Source: Acanthochlamys bracteata (taxonomy: Eukaryota > Streptophyta > Magnoliopsida > Pandanales > Velloziaceae). From it: a DNA stretch of 64,000 bases. Shown here one piece after another: positions 12,382-25,055 of this stretch. The notes beneath the pieces are model-generated. The model was not told the origin of the DNA and ran no database searches. It was given only the letters and a program-made list of their open reading frames with translations. A program made the position numbers and the translations under genes. The stretch is from assembly GCA_019914995.1 (NCBI GenBank), contig CM034126.1, positions 12,839,001 to 12,903,000 of the forward strand, read 5' to 3'. Within the stretch, counting starts at the first letter, position 1. Every line of letters starts with the position of its first letter.

Positions 12382-13476
12382 ATGCCGGAAGCAGCCACGC
12401 ATCGCCGTCTCCTTTTAGCAATCGTCTTCTTTTTCTTCACAGAAGCATCGACTTTTCCTATGCAGCATTTCTCACGTTCAGAGCTATCACGTATTGCTGG
12501 TTACGGTGAAGAGCGTCTCTCATCGGTGCTAGTAGTCGGCACGATTGTTTGTGATACTTATTTGGATCATCTCAAAGACATCAGTACTACTTCCCATGTC
12601 TCTGTTTCTGGTAATTAGCTAACTTCTTATTCAATTTCTTATATATGCGCTGATCACAGAAAGCTATAAGCTAGTGGGTAATTAGTTTCAAGGAAAAGAA
12701 AAGATCTGAAAAACTTTCATCAGAATTTTCGAGAAGTAGTAAGAAAAAGAACCTTAATATTTAGATTAAAGAGCTTTGTCAAAATATTAGTAATGATAAT
12801 TGCTGTGTGAGGCTAAGTACAGCAAAGCAATTTATTCATCCATGCATTCCTTCAGTTTTGAGTTTTCAGTGACACTCCAGCCATTTTTAGAGCTTCTTTG
12901 TAGTTAAGAATCTAGCCTTCTTTCAGCTTGGTGGTAGTCAAGAATCTAGCTAAGCTAACAATTGATTTTCGCATCAAACATTACCTAGAAATATTTCTTC
13001 ATGCGACTCCGTCAAAATAACAATCAAGCTTTAATCCCACTAAAAATATATACTAGATGAATCCTTATATGTTATTATTTCTCTATATTAAAATGAATTG
13101 CACATCTATGGAGTGAATACAATATAGCAATATGAATGAAATGATCCATGACATGAAAATGGTCATGATATGTGAAGGTGCTAAGGTAGCGGTTGCATGC
13201 AAAGCCGAGGGCACAAAGAGGAAGATCAACTGGGTTCATGGAACAACTGACGAATTCGGAGAGTTCATGATTGACATGCCATCTCATCTCCACGCCATTC
13301 CGAAGCTTGAGGAAGCTTGCGCTGTTAAGGTTCTTCAAGTTTCCCGTAACTCAGCCTGTCGTATTGTCTCTGGCGTTAAACCAAAGGGCTTGAAGCTTTC
13401 ATCAGTTGGAAACTGCATCAGAGTTTACAGCATTGGAATTATTAGATTGAATGATCACAGCAATCAGTTCTTCTAA
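12382..13476 (+). CDS. Pollen Ole e 1 allergen/extensin-type secreted protein
   Basis: Two exons, 12382-12610 and 13178-13476, join in phase (SVS-G-AKVAVAC) to give 175 residues. The N-terminus is a signal peptide (RRLLLAIVFFFFTEAST). The mature part has the Ole e 1 fold signature: VVGTIVCDTY, then AKVAVACKAEGTKRKIN, a GEFMIDMP strand, and CAVKVLQVSRNSACRIVSG with conserved cysteines. The family comprises small apoplastic glycoproteins of pollen and other tissues, some with extensin-like roles in the wall; the molecular function is mostly unknown. The 567-bp intron has good splice sites (TCTG/GTAATT and GTGAAG/GTGC). It faces the mitochondrial ACP gene tail to tail. Confidence 0.85.
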
Positions 13477-13940
13477 GTGCACCCAGAAAATAGAAGTTAG
13501 GACAAAAGAACACCTCGCGTCGACGAGTTGATGAAGAATGTAAGCAGTGAATCAAATATCACAATACGAAAATATTGCACAAGAAGTTTTGCTTGTGCCT
13601 TTTTATAATATCACCAAAGCAAGGAGTATCAATCCCTCCGTACCATGGCTGTTGTAGGTAGCATATCATCGCGCAATCTCAAATGACCTCATTGGCGTAT
13701 GCAAGTGATACTGATAAATGTAATGCATTGATCAAGCAGAATAAACAAACCAACATTGTTGCTGAAACTTGCAATTAAACGCAAAATTTTGCTTTGATGC
13801 AGTGGCAATATGTACAATTTCCCTTCTCCATGTAAATTCATCATGAAATGCAAGGATTTTGCTTGAACAACTGTTCCCGCATGTTTCAAATAACTGTTGC
13901 CACCTCATGCTGCCATCAACTTGCTTAAAAAGCACTTCCA

Positions 13941-15404
13941 TCAGGAACTTTCTTTCTTGTGCTGAGCTTCGGTCAATATGCATTTGACGTCATCAGCACA
14001 GCAGGTAAGTTTATCTGCTTCAGCATCAGGAATTTCAGTTGAGAACTTAAGCTCAACTTCCATTATAAGATCCTCAAGATCCAAACTATCAAGTGACAGG
14101 TCCTTCTGGAAATGGGCGGTCACGGTAACCTGCAAAAATAAACATGCTTAGCAACTGAATGCAGCAAATTTACAAATTATCCGCAAAATTATTCCTGCAG
14201 ACATTTACGTTTATACACAAATTATTTAGGTAGATTATACAGGTTCATCAGAAAGAAACGAACAATTGGTAAAATACATGCTTGTTTGATGAAAAATTAA
14301 GTGAAGGTGGCATTATATATAACTCTCTCAGCCTAATCACAGAGCATGGATACTTGAAACGGCGAAATTATGAAGGGAATATATGTAGAAAATAATACTA
14401 AATATTGCTGTTCAGCATATAAAGTTTGGATAGCTATTCACATATAGACAGAGACAAAATGTCAGAGAGATTCCACGTAAATTGAGAACCTTACAAAGCC
14501 AGTAACTAGTCTGCCCATGAATTAGTCAAGCTTCGAAGAGTTAGTCAGCAATGTGGAACATGAGGATTAGGATATCTATGCCACTAACAACTGGCTGCCA
14601 AGAGAGTTCTGCAGTTAGGAAGGCTGCTTGCAAAACTAGATGCACTTGATTCATCCATCAGTGCCAGGTGGTGAAGGAGACCTATAATGTGCAGACTTCT
14701 AAGCCACACTCAATGGATGAATTGCATAAAAACCCTTTCAAATCCACTACAAAGGGCACAATCATAGGTATTTAAGAAACTTGAAAGACTGACATCAGTA
14801 GGTTCAGTTAGGAAAGCATGGGATGCAGCGAGTTCCTTTGCACAAGAACGCAGGGATAAATTTCGAATCCATCCATTGACATCTTCCAACCAATTCTTCA
14901 GAAATTCATAAGCCAACCCGCATTCTCACCTCCACATCACTTGCTGTAATATAGAAAAGCACGAGTCTCTAGCTTATAGCATATTTTTCAAGTGCTCAAT
15001 ATTCATGCGGAGATGTAAATATTACCAATAAAGAACAATTTGCACTGACTTTTGGCATGAAAAGCTTAATTTTTCCTAAAGGCACAAGGTCTTTGTCTTC
15101 AAGAACTGTAATACAACAAATACCAATTTTGCAGAATATTCAGATTTCAAGTACCAAGTTCTAACAAGATTCCTAGACATAATCATCAACAAAATGACTA
15201 TATAGAAACACAGGTAGAAAACACCCAAATTTCTAAAAGTTCTAGAAGAAAAGAAGTGTCATCATTTTCAATCCAACAGGAGCTACATTATGAAAACAAC
15301 TTTCTTAATCTCAAGACAGATAAAAAGCTCACCTTTTTAGCATCAGTCTTATGAAGCTCCTTAACCAAGTTAATCATACGAGCCATGAGTTGTTCAGGCG
15401 GCAT
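13941..15404 (-). CDS. Mitochondrial acyl carrier protein (mtACP3-like)
   Basis: Exons 15333-15404 and 13941-14129 join in phase 0 to give 86 residues. The segment FQKDLSLDSLDLEDLIMEVE followed by FSTEIPDAEADKLTCCADDV is the ACP core. Ser39 in LDSLD is the expected 4'-phosphopantetheine attachment site. FQKDLSLDSLD and ADKLTCC point to the mtACP3 type, which carries acyl chains in mitochondrial fatty acid and lipoate synthesis. As written the ATG at 15404 gives no mitochondrial presequence. A basic, presequence-like stretch (MRLSCRKELYMIGRTRFM, from ATG 15471) lies directly upstream in a different frame; removal of one base in the GCCGCC tract would fuse the two. Either the leader is lost or the sequence has an indel here. 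The 1.2-kb intron holds no other gene. Confidence 0.8.
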
Positions 15405-15719
15405 CTGGGAGCACTGTCATAAATCTCGTCCGTCCAATCATATAAAGCTCTTTCCTACAGCTCAATCTCATGTGCTACAACACTGAATTTGTTATGTGTT
15501 GCATCATTCTCTTCAAAATCTCATAAACAAACTGTGCTCGAAATCTGTAAATAGATAGGGATTTAGCAGATAAAGTTCATAACTTCAACAAAAAATAAGA
15601 GAAATTTCACAAAAATGCTCATTTCTGGCTAAAGAAACGGTTTTGAAGTTGCTTACATAAACTAGAGATGGATTTCCTTATGAATTGATAGGTGTTTATT
15701 AATCTTTGGGTTTCTGGAG

Positions 15720-17250
15720 AGACCAATGAATTTAACAAACCCTAAAACAGAGGGCAGAAGAAAAGAAGCAAGAACACAATTGGGCTTAGGCCCACACTTT
15801 ATAAGCAAAAAGTCCATACTTTAAACTTGAGAACACAAAAGGCCCAAAACTAGATAATCTGAAACCGTCCAATCTTAATTTATTTCATTTCTATTTCAAC
15901 TTGATGAGATAATACACTTCTCCATATAGCAACATTTACCTAGCCCATTCAATTTTTCTTTCTCTTTTTTTTTTATAATTACAATGGAGATATTATTTAT
16001 GACTGGCTTTATTATGTCCAAGAGTTTTCTATATTGAGTTTTCATATTACGCCTTATAATGATAAGGACATAATAAAATTGGTTCATGATAATTTTTCTT
16101 TAAGATAAAAAGATAAGATTTTTATTTCCAAACTTATCCCAAAAGGCAAAATAAGTCACTTTATTATCACATGAACTATAGGATGATAAGTCTATTTCTG
16201 TAAGTATCTAATAGAAAAACACCATCTTTGTCTCCATGAGAGCGACTTCACAAGGTTTTATTCAATGGTTGTTCTTTACCTTTTTCTTTTTTTTCCGTTA
16301 ATTAACTTGACAATAATAATACATTATTGTTGCATTAATCACAACTAGATATCATCATCTTCATAATTAATTATTAAAGATTGTCAAATAAATGTATATA
16401 AATAAATAATTATTCAAGAAAGTAAAGAAACTTTCATTTTAACCTTTTAAAAGGTTTGCAATTTTGATCAATAATAATAAGTGTTTTGTTAGGGCCTCAA
16501 CATAATATTAAGGATACTTTTAAAAGTACTTATTAAAATAAACTTTTTTAAAATAAAAATATTTAAAAAGTTTAAAAAATAAGTTTAATTTTTATTTCAA
16601 AAATAAATATAAAATAAATAATAATAAATTTTTATGACGATAATTTTTGTATTTTTAAAAAATTTTATAAACTATTATAAAAGAATTATTAAAAAATATT
16701 AAATAAAAATAAAATAAAAAATAGTTTAAAAGTACTCAATCTTTAGTTATATGCATACTTAAGTTTTTATTATTTCGATTAATATATCGCAACTAAAGAT
16801 TTACTTATTTTTAAGAAAGTAAATTTAAACAAATTTTATAAAATATTTAATTTAAAACATATTTGTTATTTATTTATATAAAATTAAAATTATTTTTTAT
16901 ATATTTCTTAAAATTTATATTTCAAAAAATTTTTGTTTAATATTACTTTATAATAAGTAAAGAAATCCAGATGTAACTGTGTTAAACTAACGGTATTACT
17001 TTAGAAAAAATACGTCATTTGAAATATTATCTTGTCGTGAAACTTGTGAAAACAAATATTTTTAGGAACAAAATGTTACATAGCAAATGTCTTGAGGCCT
17101 TCATATTTAGAGAAAAAAAGATTTGATCTCAAGTAGAGAAAGTAAAATAAATAAATAAAATGGGATTTGGAAATATAAACTACAAGTAATTGTCTTTAAG
17201 TCATTTAATGTTTTTCTCTTTTCGAAGCTAAAAAGCCAATGCTGATAGAG
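15720..17250. other. Intergenic, AT-rich, no gene seen
   Basis: The mtACP promoter and leader lie at the left end and the SnRK1 beta leader begins at about 17300. Between them is AT-rich DNA with a MITE-like block at about 16490-16740. No convincing open frames were seen. Confidence 0.6.
16490..16740. repeat. AT-rich MITE-like block
   Basis: Blocks of A/T runs lie between TACTTTTAAAAGTACTT on the left and GTTTAAAAGTACT on the right. It resembles the other dispersed blocks but in reverse orientation. Ends are less clear than at 30164-30481. Confidence 0.4.
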
Positions 17251-17719
17251 TGAGAATGGGATCTTCCAAGCTCATTGGAGGAGAGAATAACAAAAGAATA
17301 AAGTAAAGAAAAAAGAGAGAAGGGAAAACAAAAAAGTTGAAAGCTTTGGAATAAAAAGCTATCAAATCTCAACAATTCTCATGAAAAAGATTAGTTTTCC
17401 CAAATCATGTGATCTCTTCAACCTCAATCTCTAATGGGTTCGTCTCTTTCTTAGAAATTTTCTTGAACTCGCGTCTTTTGAAACTGTGGGCTGGTTTTTT
17501 GCCTACCGTTCTTGTAGAGACCGAAAGTGGTGGTGGTGGTGTTTTTTTCCCAACTCGATCCTTATGTGTACTCAAATTGCCACTTTTTGGGAGTTGGTTG
17601 GTTTCATCCTGGTGTGATCATTGAGTTTTGTTCTTAAAGTTTCAATCTTTGCTTTTGTTCTAGTTCTAAATCGCGTTGTTAGCTTGAAAAATCGGTTCGT
17701 TTTTTACTCTTGTAAATAA

Positions 17720-20700
17720 ATGGGTAATGCTGGTAGTGTGAGAGAGGAGAGAGGGGAATCATCAGCAGATTTGATGGAAAGCCCTCCACACAGTCCTAGA
17801 GGATCACAGAACTCACCATTGCTCTTCACTCCACAGGTTATTATCTTCCCACTTCAGATAATTCGTTATTGACTATTTTGAACTGGTTGAAGTGAATTTC
17901 TGATATTGGTTCTGTTTTACTTAGAATTATGTCATTTTTTAGTCTTGGATGTTTGGGATGATTGCAGCCATAATGTATGTGGGTTGTAGGATGATTACTT
18001 AAGGCACCATGCTTTTCAAGTTCTGATTTTAAGGAATTTTGACTGTCTGCCATGTTTAGCATGGATGTCGAAATCATGTGTATGGACTATACGAACCTCT
18101 GAAATATACCTTTCTTTCTCAATTTAATCTGATTTCGCGAAAGCTTTCTACTTTGGTATGTTAAGCATGGATGCTGATGATGATGCCTTATGCTGTATTC
18201 CTAAATGTGATACGAATTTGTGGATGTTCAAGCAATTGCATGACTCCTATGGGTGAAGAAATAGTATGTATGAGTTCTAGGATCCTTTTAACTTGCCCTG
18301 TCTTTGCAAATGCAAAGAAGATTAAGTATCCATTGATCAGAAACTCGTTGGCACGTTTTCTATTTCCAGGTATGGCACAATAAGTTTTATCTAGAAGCAA
18401 GCCAACATCCACTAGGAGTACAGGAGATTTAGCATGTTGTTCTTGAGTATCCAACATTAAATCAATCTAATGTTACTGTTTCTCTTTAGGTTCTCATGGC
18501 ACCATTGCGGAGAGATGGAGAACCTAGGGGTCCTTGGATGCAAACCCCCAATTCTACTGATTATAATGTTTGTGAACAAGGAATACCGACTATGATAACA
18601 TGGAGCCATGGTGGGAAAGAAGTAGCTGTTGAAGGTTCATGGGACAATTGGAAGACAAAGTACGTGCAGTTTAAATGTATCTAATCTGCTACAGCTCAAA
18701 GGCTATGAATAGTTTTTCATCGAGCTGCTAACTTTATGGCCTTTTATATAGGCAGCTTTTGCAAAAGTCAGGCAAGGAGTTCTCCATAATGAAAGTCCTT
18801 CCGTCAGGTTTCTATGAGTACAGATTCATTGTTGATGGAAATTGGAGATATGCACCTGACTTACCTTCAACACGTGATGAAATGGGGAATGCATATAACA
18901 TCTTAGAACTGCAGGTAACTGCTTTGACACAACAATTGGGTGGTCCAAAAGTCTGCATTCACATCTATATTTCATTGAGTTTTCATACATCAATATTTTT
19001 CATAGAATTTGAAAATATGTTGCATGCATCAAATTTCATTGTTATGTTTACCTGAAACCATTAAGCAATTTCAGGTTGCAGTTCTTCTTGGAGGTATAAA
19101 TTGTGGCATGTTTAGTGCATTTCAGAACTCTTCCTTAAACCATGATATTTAAATTGTTTAGCAACTTTATGCTTACGTCTTCCCAAAGTACAGTAAATGC
19201 GTTTAAAAGTTTTGTATAGAGTCAATTTAAAGCATGTTTTCTCCATTCCTTGAAGTTTTAGGTGAATTAGTTAGGGCATCGATTTCACTTCACATATACG
19301 AACCAAATAACAAACAACTACCCCAGATGGGTTATGGAGTCAAACATTTCTGCAAGTGATGCATGACTAATTTATGTTTGTTATACAGCTGGGCTACTTG
19401 AAGCAAAATTTCGTAAGATATTGACATGCAAAGTATTAAGGTGATATACATGGTATATTTGAAATAATGGTATTGGAGTGTTTGGTTATGGTCTTAAAAT
19501 TTAGAATGCTGTGGTCTATTAACCAACTGAGTTGGTCAATACAAATAGCTCATAATGAGCTCATCAATGATAAATCTCATGCAATAGATATGGCACTCAA
19601 GTACCAAGCATCAGTCCCCATGTATACTATCACCATGGTTTTGGTAATCGCAACAGCTTTAAATACTTTAGTATGCATACCCAACATGATTTACGATGGT
19701 ATCATGAAATATCATGGTATTTCTACATCTTTTGAAACTATGTAAACATATTCTGAAATTTTCTTCATAACAAATAAAAAAAGCATGTTATTGTGTTGCC
19801 TCTTAGTATTTTGTATAGATGGTTACATTGAAGATATTAACAAATCGGAAAGAGCCTACACGACAAAAGCTAACTATTGAGATACGGATGCCTAATCTAT
19901 ATAACACCCACCGTATCAATCCAAAATTTTAATGTCGGACTATTTTCACACACATCTTTATGCGCAGCGTGGATTCTGAGGGTTGCGTTGAAATTAGGAC
20001 CTATTTGATCCGTCCACATCTCCTTATACAGCCAGATAAATATCTACCTGATATTGAACTCCATCCCAAAGGTCCCACTACAAACAAATCCGAATCTCAT
20101 ACTATCTTTAACAAATCGGGCAGAACTTATACTCTAAAAGTTAGTTATTGAGGTAAGGGTGCACAATCTATATAATACCCACCATATCAATCTAAATTTT
20201 TAAAGAATGACTATTTTCACAAAGATATTAAGCAGTATTATGCTGACAATTTCAGCTGCTAGTGTTATAAATATTCTGCATAGTTGCTTACCAAATATGG
20301 TATTACCATAGATATATTCTCGGACATTCAAAATAGAGTCGGTTTGTGCGATGCAAAATTTAATTTAGCAGGATTCCTGGCCTGAAGCTTTTGGTTTTCG
20401 AAAGATGTACAGTAGCTTGCCCTTGCTGCTTGCGGCAACTCATAGTCATTGCACACATCTAATGCATCAGACATTTAGAACTCCCGATAAGGATCTAAAA
20501 TCAGCTACAACTATATCTTGATAGGATATACATACACTCATACACATGAAGAAAGAATAGGAGGACCATGGCTATCTTTAAATTTTGGCCATTTTCTCTA
20601 GTGAGCTTATATGACACCAAGCATCGTAACTTTCTCCAGATAACATGGCAGAGGAACTATTGGTGTTATGTTATGTCATAGAGATGTGATTAACTAATGA

Positions 20701-21491
20701 GAGAAATTATAATGTATGTACAGGATTATCGCACATCTTAGAGTCTCCAGTAGATGCAAATGCTTGGTCGGAACAAGCAACACATTAGGTGGCAGTCCTT
20801 TAGTTATTGTCCTTTATACTTGTATTGGGCTTGGTTAAACAGTGAGCAGCCTAGGAAACCATCATTTTTCCTTGCACTCTCATCCTTTAATATCATCTAT
20901 TTCTCCATTCTGTTAACAAGCTAATACATACTATAATCTTTAACTTGCTCTGTGTAATGCTTGGAACTTTTGGTCATGCTTGCATGTAGTATTAGATTAT
21001 ATAGCTTCTAGTTTACCGTTTTTGTCATGATATGTCGGACACTAAAATCAGCAATCAGTTCTTACTGCAAAAGTTTGTTAGTCTTTATCAGAAGTGAAAG
21101 ATTAAATCCAAATTTGTCAGTCCATAAACTGTATTTACACGAGGGTGACTAATTCTTTTCCCTTTTGTTTTAGGATTCTGTTCCTGAGGATATCGAAAGC
21201 ATTGCTAGCTTTGAGCCTCCTCGATCACCAGAATCAAGCTATAGTAATCGGCCTCTTCTCGAAGAAGATACTTCTAAAGCGCCGCCGCTTGTTCCTCCAC
21301 AACTTGAACAAGCTTTTTTGAATGGGCAAAACATCCGCGGCCCCTTTCTTACAAGACCGCAGCATGTAGCTCTGAACCATCTGTACATCCAAAAGGATAA
21401 AGATGAACAGCGTCTGGTGTCACTCGGTTCAACCTGCAGATTCATGTCAAAGTATGTAACTGTAGTCTTATACAAGTCGTTGCAGAGGTAA
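17720..21491 (+). CDS. SnRK1 (SNF1-related kinase) beta subunit, KINB1-like
   Basis: Four exons (17720-17836, 18490-18659, 18752-18914, 21174-21491) keep phase and give 255 residues. MGNAGS at the start is an N-myristoylation site (Gly2), as in membrane-tethered beta subunits. Residues about 73-150 form the AMPK-type carbohydrate-binding module ([38 protein letters not shown]). Residues about 186-255 form the C-terminal ASC domain that bridges the kinase alpha and gamma subunits ([41 protein letters not shown]). SnRK1 is the plant energy-sensing kinase that represses growth under carbon starvation. Intron 3 is long (2.26 kb) and carries a duplicated repeat. The leader upstream of 17720 contains a start-stop ATGTGA at 17407. 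The gene looks intact. Confidence 0.92.
19842..20230. repeat. Direct repeat pair inside SnRK1 beta intron 3
   Basis: Two similar segments (about 19842-19956 and 20109-20222) both begin AACAAATCGG, share CTATATAA.ACCCACC.TATC and end in GACTATTTTCACA. They are separated by about 150 bp of unrelated sequence. This looks like a small old insertion or local duplication in the intron; no terminal structures allow a class to be assigned. Confidence 0.55.
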
Positions 21492-21903
21492 CGATCGAAC
21501 AGGCCCGGGATGTATAGGGCATGTAGTTTAACTCCGGGTATTGGAACTGGTATAGGGCAATGTTATGAGTACTCTCATCAGCTAATGAGAGCGAGGAAAT
21601 ACATTACAACTCGAAGCAGAGTGCATGATGTTCTTTTCATCCATTGAGATCGTAGTTCAAAACAGGTTTTGTACCAGGAAGTTTAGTATCAGAATTTTCT
21701 GAAAAATTTCACTGTATGCTTTGTGAACATGAAATGATTAAATAGGTACCAAAACAAATTTACTCATTCTTGGATTATTACATCACAAAACACATAAAAC
21801 ATTTAGCATGGACTCATTATCCATATACTACAACATGCCACGTACATGTATAGATATGTATATGATACGTACACATGTAACTGCAATTAATTGTAGTTGG
21901 TTT

Positions 21904-22526
21904 TTAAGTGCAGTAGCAGGCAAGAGAAGATACGGAGAACGGGTACGCATACGTGTTCGCATACTGGAAAGTTAGTGATTGCCCAGGAGCAAGCGGAGCA
22001 CCATCGTTGACAAGGCAATCGTCGTACCTCAGCCGACGGAACAATCTTGGGTTTATAAGCCTATCAGAACTGAACCATCCACAAGACAAATGGAGTTCTG
22101 CAACAGCGCAGCCTCTAACACAAACGTTCAAAACCTCAACTGTATACGTCGGTATTCCGTTCGGCAATGGGGGCGTGGCACCTTGGTATACTGCCACGTC
22201 TTCACGGCTGCATCCGACAACAGCTGCTGCTTCTTCTGCAGGCGATCCGACGAAGCCTAGAAGCTTCCTTGTTGTTAATGCTGTTGTTTCGTTTTCTGCT
22301 TCAAATTTGAACTGCATTGCATTGTTCTTGCCATCGGTGACAACAACATCGGCTGCAATTAACAACAACGCCATGAAACACAATGAAAGCAGTTAATCTA
22401 AATTTTGTTAAGTACTTGAATTTACGTAGTTAAAAACTTACGAATGAGTAAAGACAAGAGAAGAAGGAAAGAAATGGACCGCAAGAAAGCTGCAAGAAGA
22501 AATCTCCAAAACAAGAACACCTTCAT
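21904..22526 (-). CDS. TPD1-like secreted Cys-rich protein
   Basis: The conserved C-terminal half (PNGIPTYTVEVLNVCVRGCA, LHLSCGWFSSDRLINPRLFR, RLRYDDCLVNDGAPLAPGQ, FQYANTYAYPF) identifies the TAPETUM DETERMINANT 1 family. These are secreted ligands; TPD1 acts with the EMS1 receptor kinase in anther cell fate. Two starts are possible. The spliced model (22442-22526 joined to 21904-22352, in phase) gives 177 residues with a strongly hydrophobic leader (MKVFLFWRFLLAAFLRSISF). The unspliced model starts at 22383 (MCFMALLLIAADVVV), also signal-like, and gives 159 residues. I chose the spliced model because the donor (C/GTAAGT) and acceptor (TTGCAG) are good and phase is kept, but a TATA element sits only two bases upstream of that ATG. 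The cysteines expected of the domain are present. Confidence 0.8.
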
Positions 22527-22527
22527 G

Positions 22528-22535
22528 TTTATATA
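22528..22535 (-). promoter_or_regulatory. TATA-like element abutting the TPD1-like start
   Basis: TATATAAA on the minus strand ends two bases before the ATG at 22526. If used as a TATA box, transcription would start inside the first coding exon and favour the downstream start at 22383. Confidence 0.35.
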
Positions 22536-22539
22536 CTAA

Positions 22540-25050
22540 GATATCAAATTATGCAAAATTTTGTATATCTTTCCCAAAAGAGAATAATTTGAAAAGCAAG
22601 AACATTTAGTAGAAGTTCAGGACCTGTACTGCTACTTATATCATTGATCACAGTAAAAAGAGCACGGCATGCAATTTTTTGCTTTAATATTAAAACCTAA
22701 CAATAGTAAGAAACTTCGTGCAGTGTATTAATGGTGAAAGCACAAAAGAAAAAAGCATGCAGCCGTCGGGCTACCCGTTGTTGTTTCAATATAATATAAT
22801 AGCTCATACTCTCATCAAATTAATTAAAACCTTCTTCTTTTCTCTATGCAAAGTAAACACCATGCATGCACATTGAATGCTAGCCAAAAAAAGAAGGTAT
22901 ATAGAGATGTGGGAACCCTGTGATATCCCATCTAATCTCATATATGTTGTTCATCACATTGATCTTAATAAATTCTAATTATTCTTGTTCACCTAACCTT
23001 GCTAGCTTTCTTGTGAGATTAAATGTCGTTAATTAAAGAACATTCTCCCGTGCGGGAAATGAATGCAAGCGCATGTAGATGTAGATGTAGATAGATACTT
23101 AAAATATGACTAAAATATTTTTTCAAATGAAGTTGAAGTAGATACATCTCACAGGGAATGGAATGGAATTCCTTTCATGCATTTTATTCTGTTCTTTCGT
23201 TCAGAAGATCACGAGATGAAATAAGCGCTTGTTTAACAATCCATTAAATCATTTTTTAACTAATTTTTTAATACAAAATAAATAAATAATTTAAAATATT
23301 TTTTTAATTAAAAGTTTATTTTTTTATAATTATTTTTATTTTTATTTTATTTTTTAAACTTATTTTTAAAAATATAAATATAATTTAAAATAAACACATC
23401 CTAAATGTCACAGCTGGTCATAGTATATAATATTTTCCTACTTTTCCAATGCAAAGTGATGAGAAGATTGTTGATTGATAATGTTGTGTAATTTATCATT
23501 ATCATCATGAGATGTATATGTAAATCTTTTTTGATGGGACACCAAAATCTCCATATGTTCATATTGTTGCATTTTTGTACTGATTAAAGGATCTTGCGCA
23601 CTTTGCTCAATGCAGGATTTTGCACAGTGTGTATGCATCAGCTCACTGTTGCTCCACAGTTTATCAGTTATTACTGAGAAATTTTCATTTTCTGCTCATA
23701 AAGGGACCAACATATCATGTCATACAGAAACAAGAGTATGTTATGGTTAATGAATATAATTAACTAATTTTGCAGACATTCTGCAACCCTGCTACAGTGT
23801 CTACTGGTTAGGATGCTGGTATGATGCATACAAAAACTATACATAATCCATGTTTTAGCCAGCAACAGAGCAGGAACCAGTACATGCTTTTGAGTACTAG
23901 CTAGCAAACGGTACCAAATTCCAAGACCTAACCATTAACTTCTTGCTATTGGAAACCGAAGGCCACCGGAGAAGAAGAAGAGCCCCCATTAAACGCCTAG
24001 GCCATCGTGTCACTCGTGAGAGAATGCCTTGGAAAAGAAAGAAAAGTGCCGCCAAAGCTTGCATTTGCCTAGAAACAAACAAAAAAAGCAAAAAGCATTC
24101 AATACCAATACTGTGACGAGATGAAATTAAAGCTAACTAGTAAAAGCAATAAAGCAAATGCTACGGGTTTCCGTTTTAGTACAAGCGGCGCTACTTAGTA
24201 ACCTTGTCTCCCCACCATCTCAGCTCACAGCATATCTTATCTGGAGCTAGCTGTCATTCTTTTATTCAAGGCAAACTCGCAAAGAGAATGTATCTAGGTA
24301 GTTAATACTTGCATCGCTGCTTAGTATTAACCAGGGAAATTTATACCACATGAACGTGAGTAGTTTGGAATCATTACCAATTACAACGTTTGCCAGGTTA
24401 TAATTCGAAATACTTCTACAATTTAGGTTTGCATGTGAACTATTATGCAGTAAAAGTTTTAGGAGGAGATTACTCTTCTGCAATAAAGTAAATCCAGATT
24501 ACTTCTATGCAGTCTCCTGCACAACCTGGAATGTTATTGTTATTTTCAGATTATAGCTTCATCTGGTTCTATATGGATTACAAACTCATTGGTTGCATTG
24601 TCCAGATCAGTTCCTAAGGAACGCTTGTACAAATTACCAGGCACATGCCTAAACTGAACCCTATTTCTGCTCTGCACTTGGGACGAGGAAAGTATATGAC
24701 CATCATTGTTTATCCTTATAGCTCAAAACATTATATAACCAGGTAAGATGTCTGGCAGGAGAAACAGAAAGATTACCACTAGTCGTGAAGTGCTTTTGCA
24801 GCCTTCAAAGAAAGGCACGCCATCCCTTTTGCATTGTCAGTGAAAAGAGTCGCAGCTGTAAACGTTGGACGGAGGGATCCTTTAGGAGTGCTTAAAATAT
24901 AATCGTTTTTGAAAAAAAAATTTATATTAAGACTTTTTAAATGAGTTACTACAATCCAACGATTCTTTTCAAAATTTTACAAAAATAAAAATACAATAAA
25001 AAGCTGAAATATATTAATAAATAAAATAAAATGGAATGCAAAACAGTTCT
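22540..25050. other. Intergenic, no gene resolved
   Basis: Includes an AT-rich MITE-like block (about 23225-23405) and short GATGTA repeats near 23070. A minus-strand open frame at 23897-24091 has mixed composition and a TTTCTAG acceptor-like start but no domain; it may be a 3' exon or chance. Confidence 0.45.
23225..23405. repeat. AT-rich MITE-like block
   Basis: The left end is GCGCTTGTTTAACAATCC; the right end, read inward, GGATGTGTTTATTTTAAA. The A/T core is of the same style as the other blocks. Confidence 0.45.
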
Positions 25051-25055
25051 TAATG

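Noticed and set aside
19842-20230. Intron repeat pair considered as element termini
   Set aside because: No fitting ends, no target duplication and no coding remains, so left as an unclassified direct repeat.
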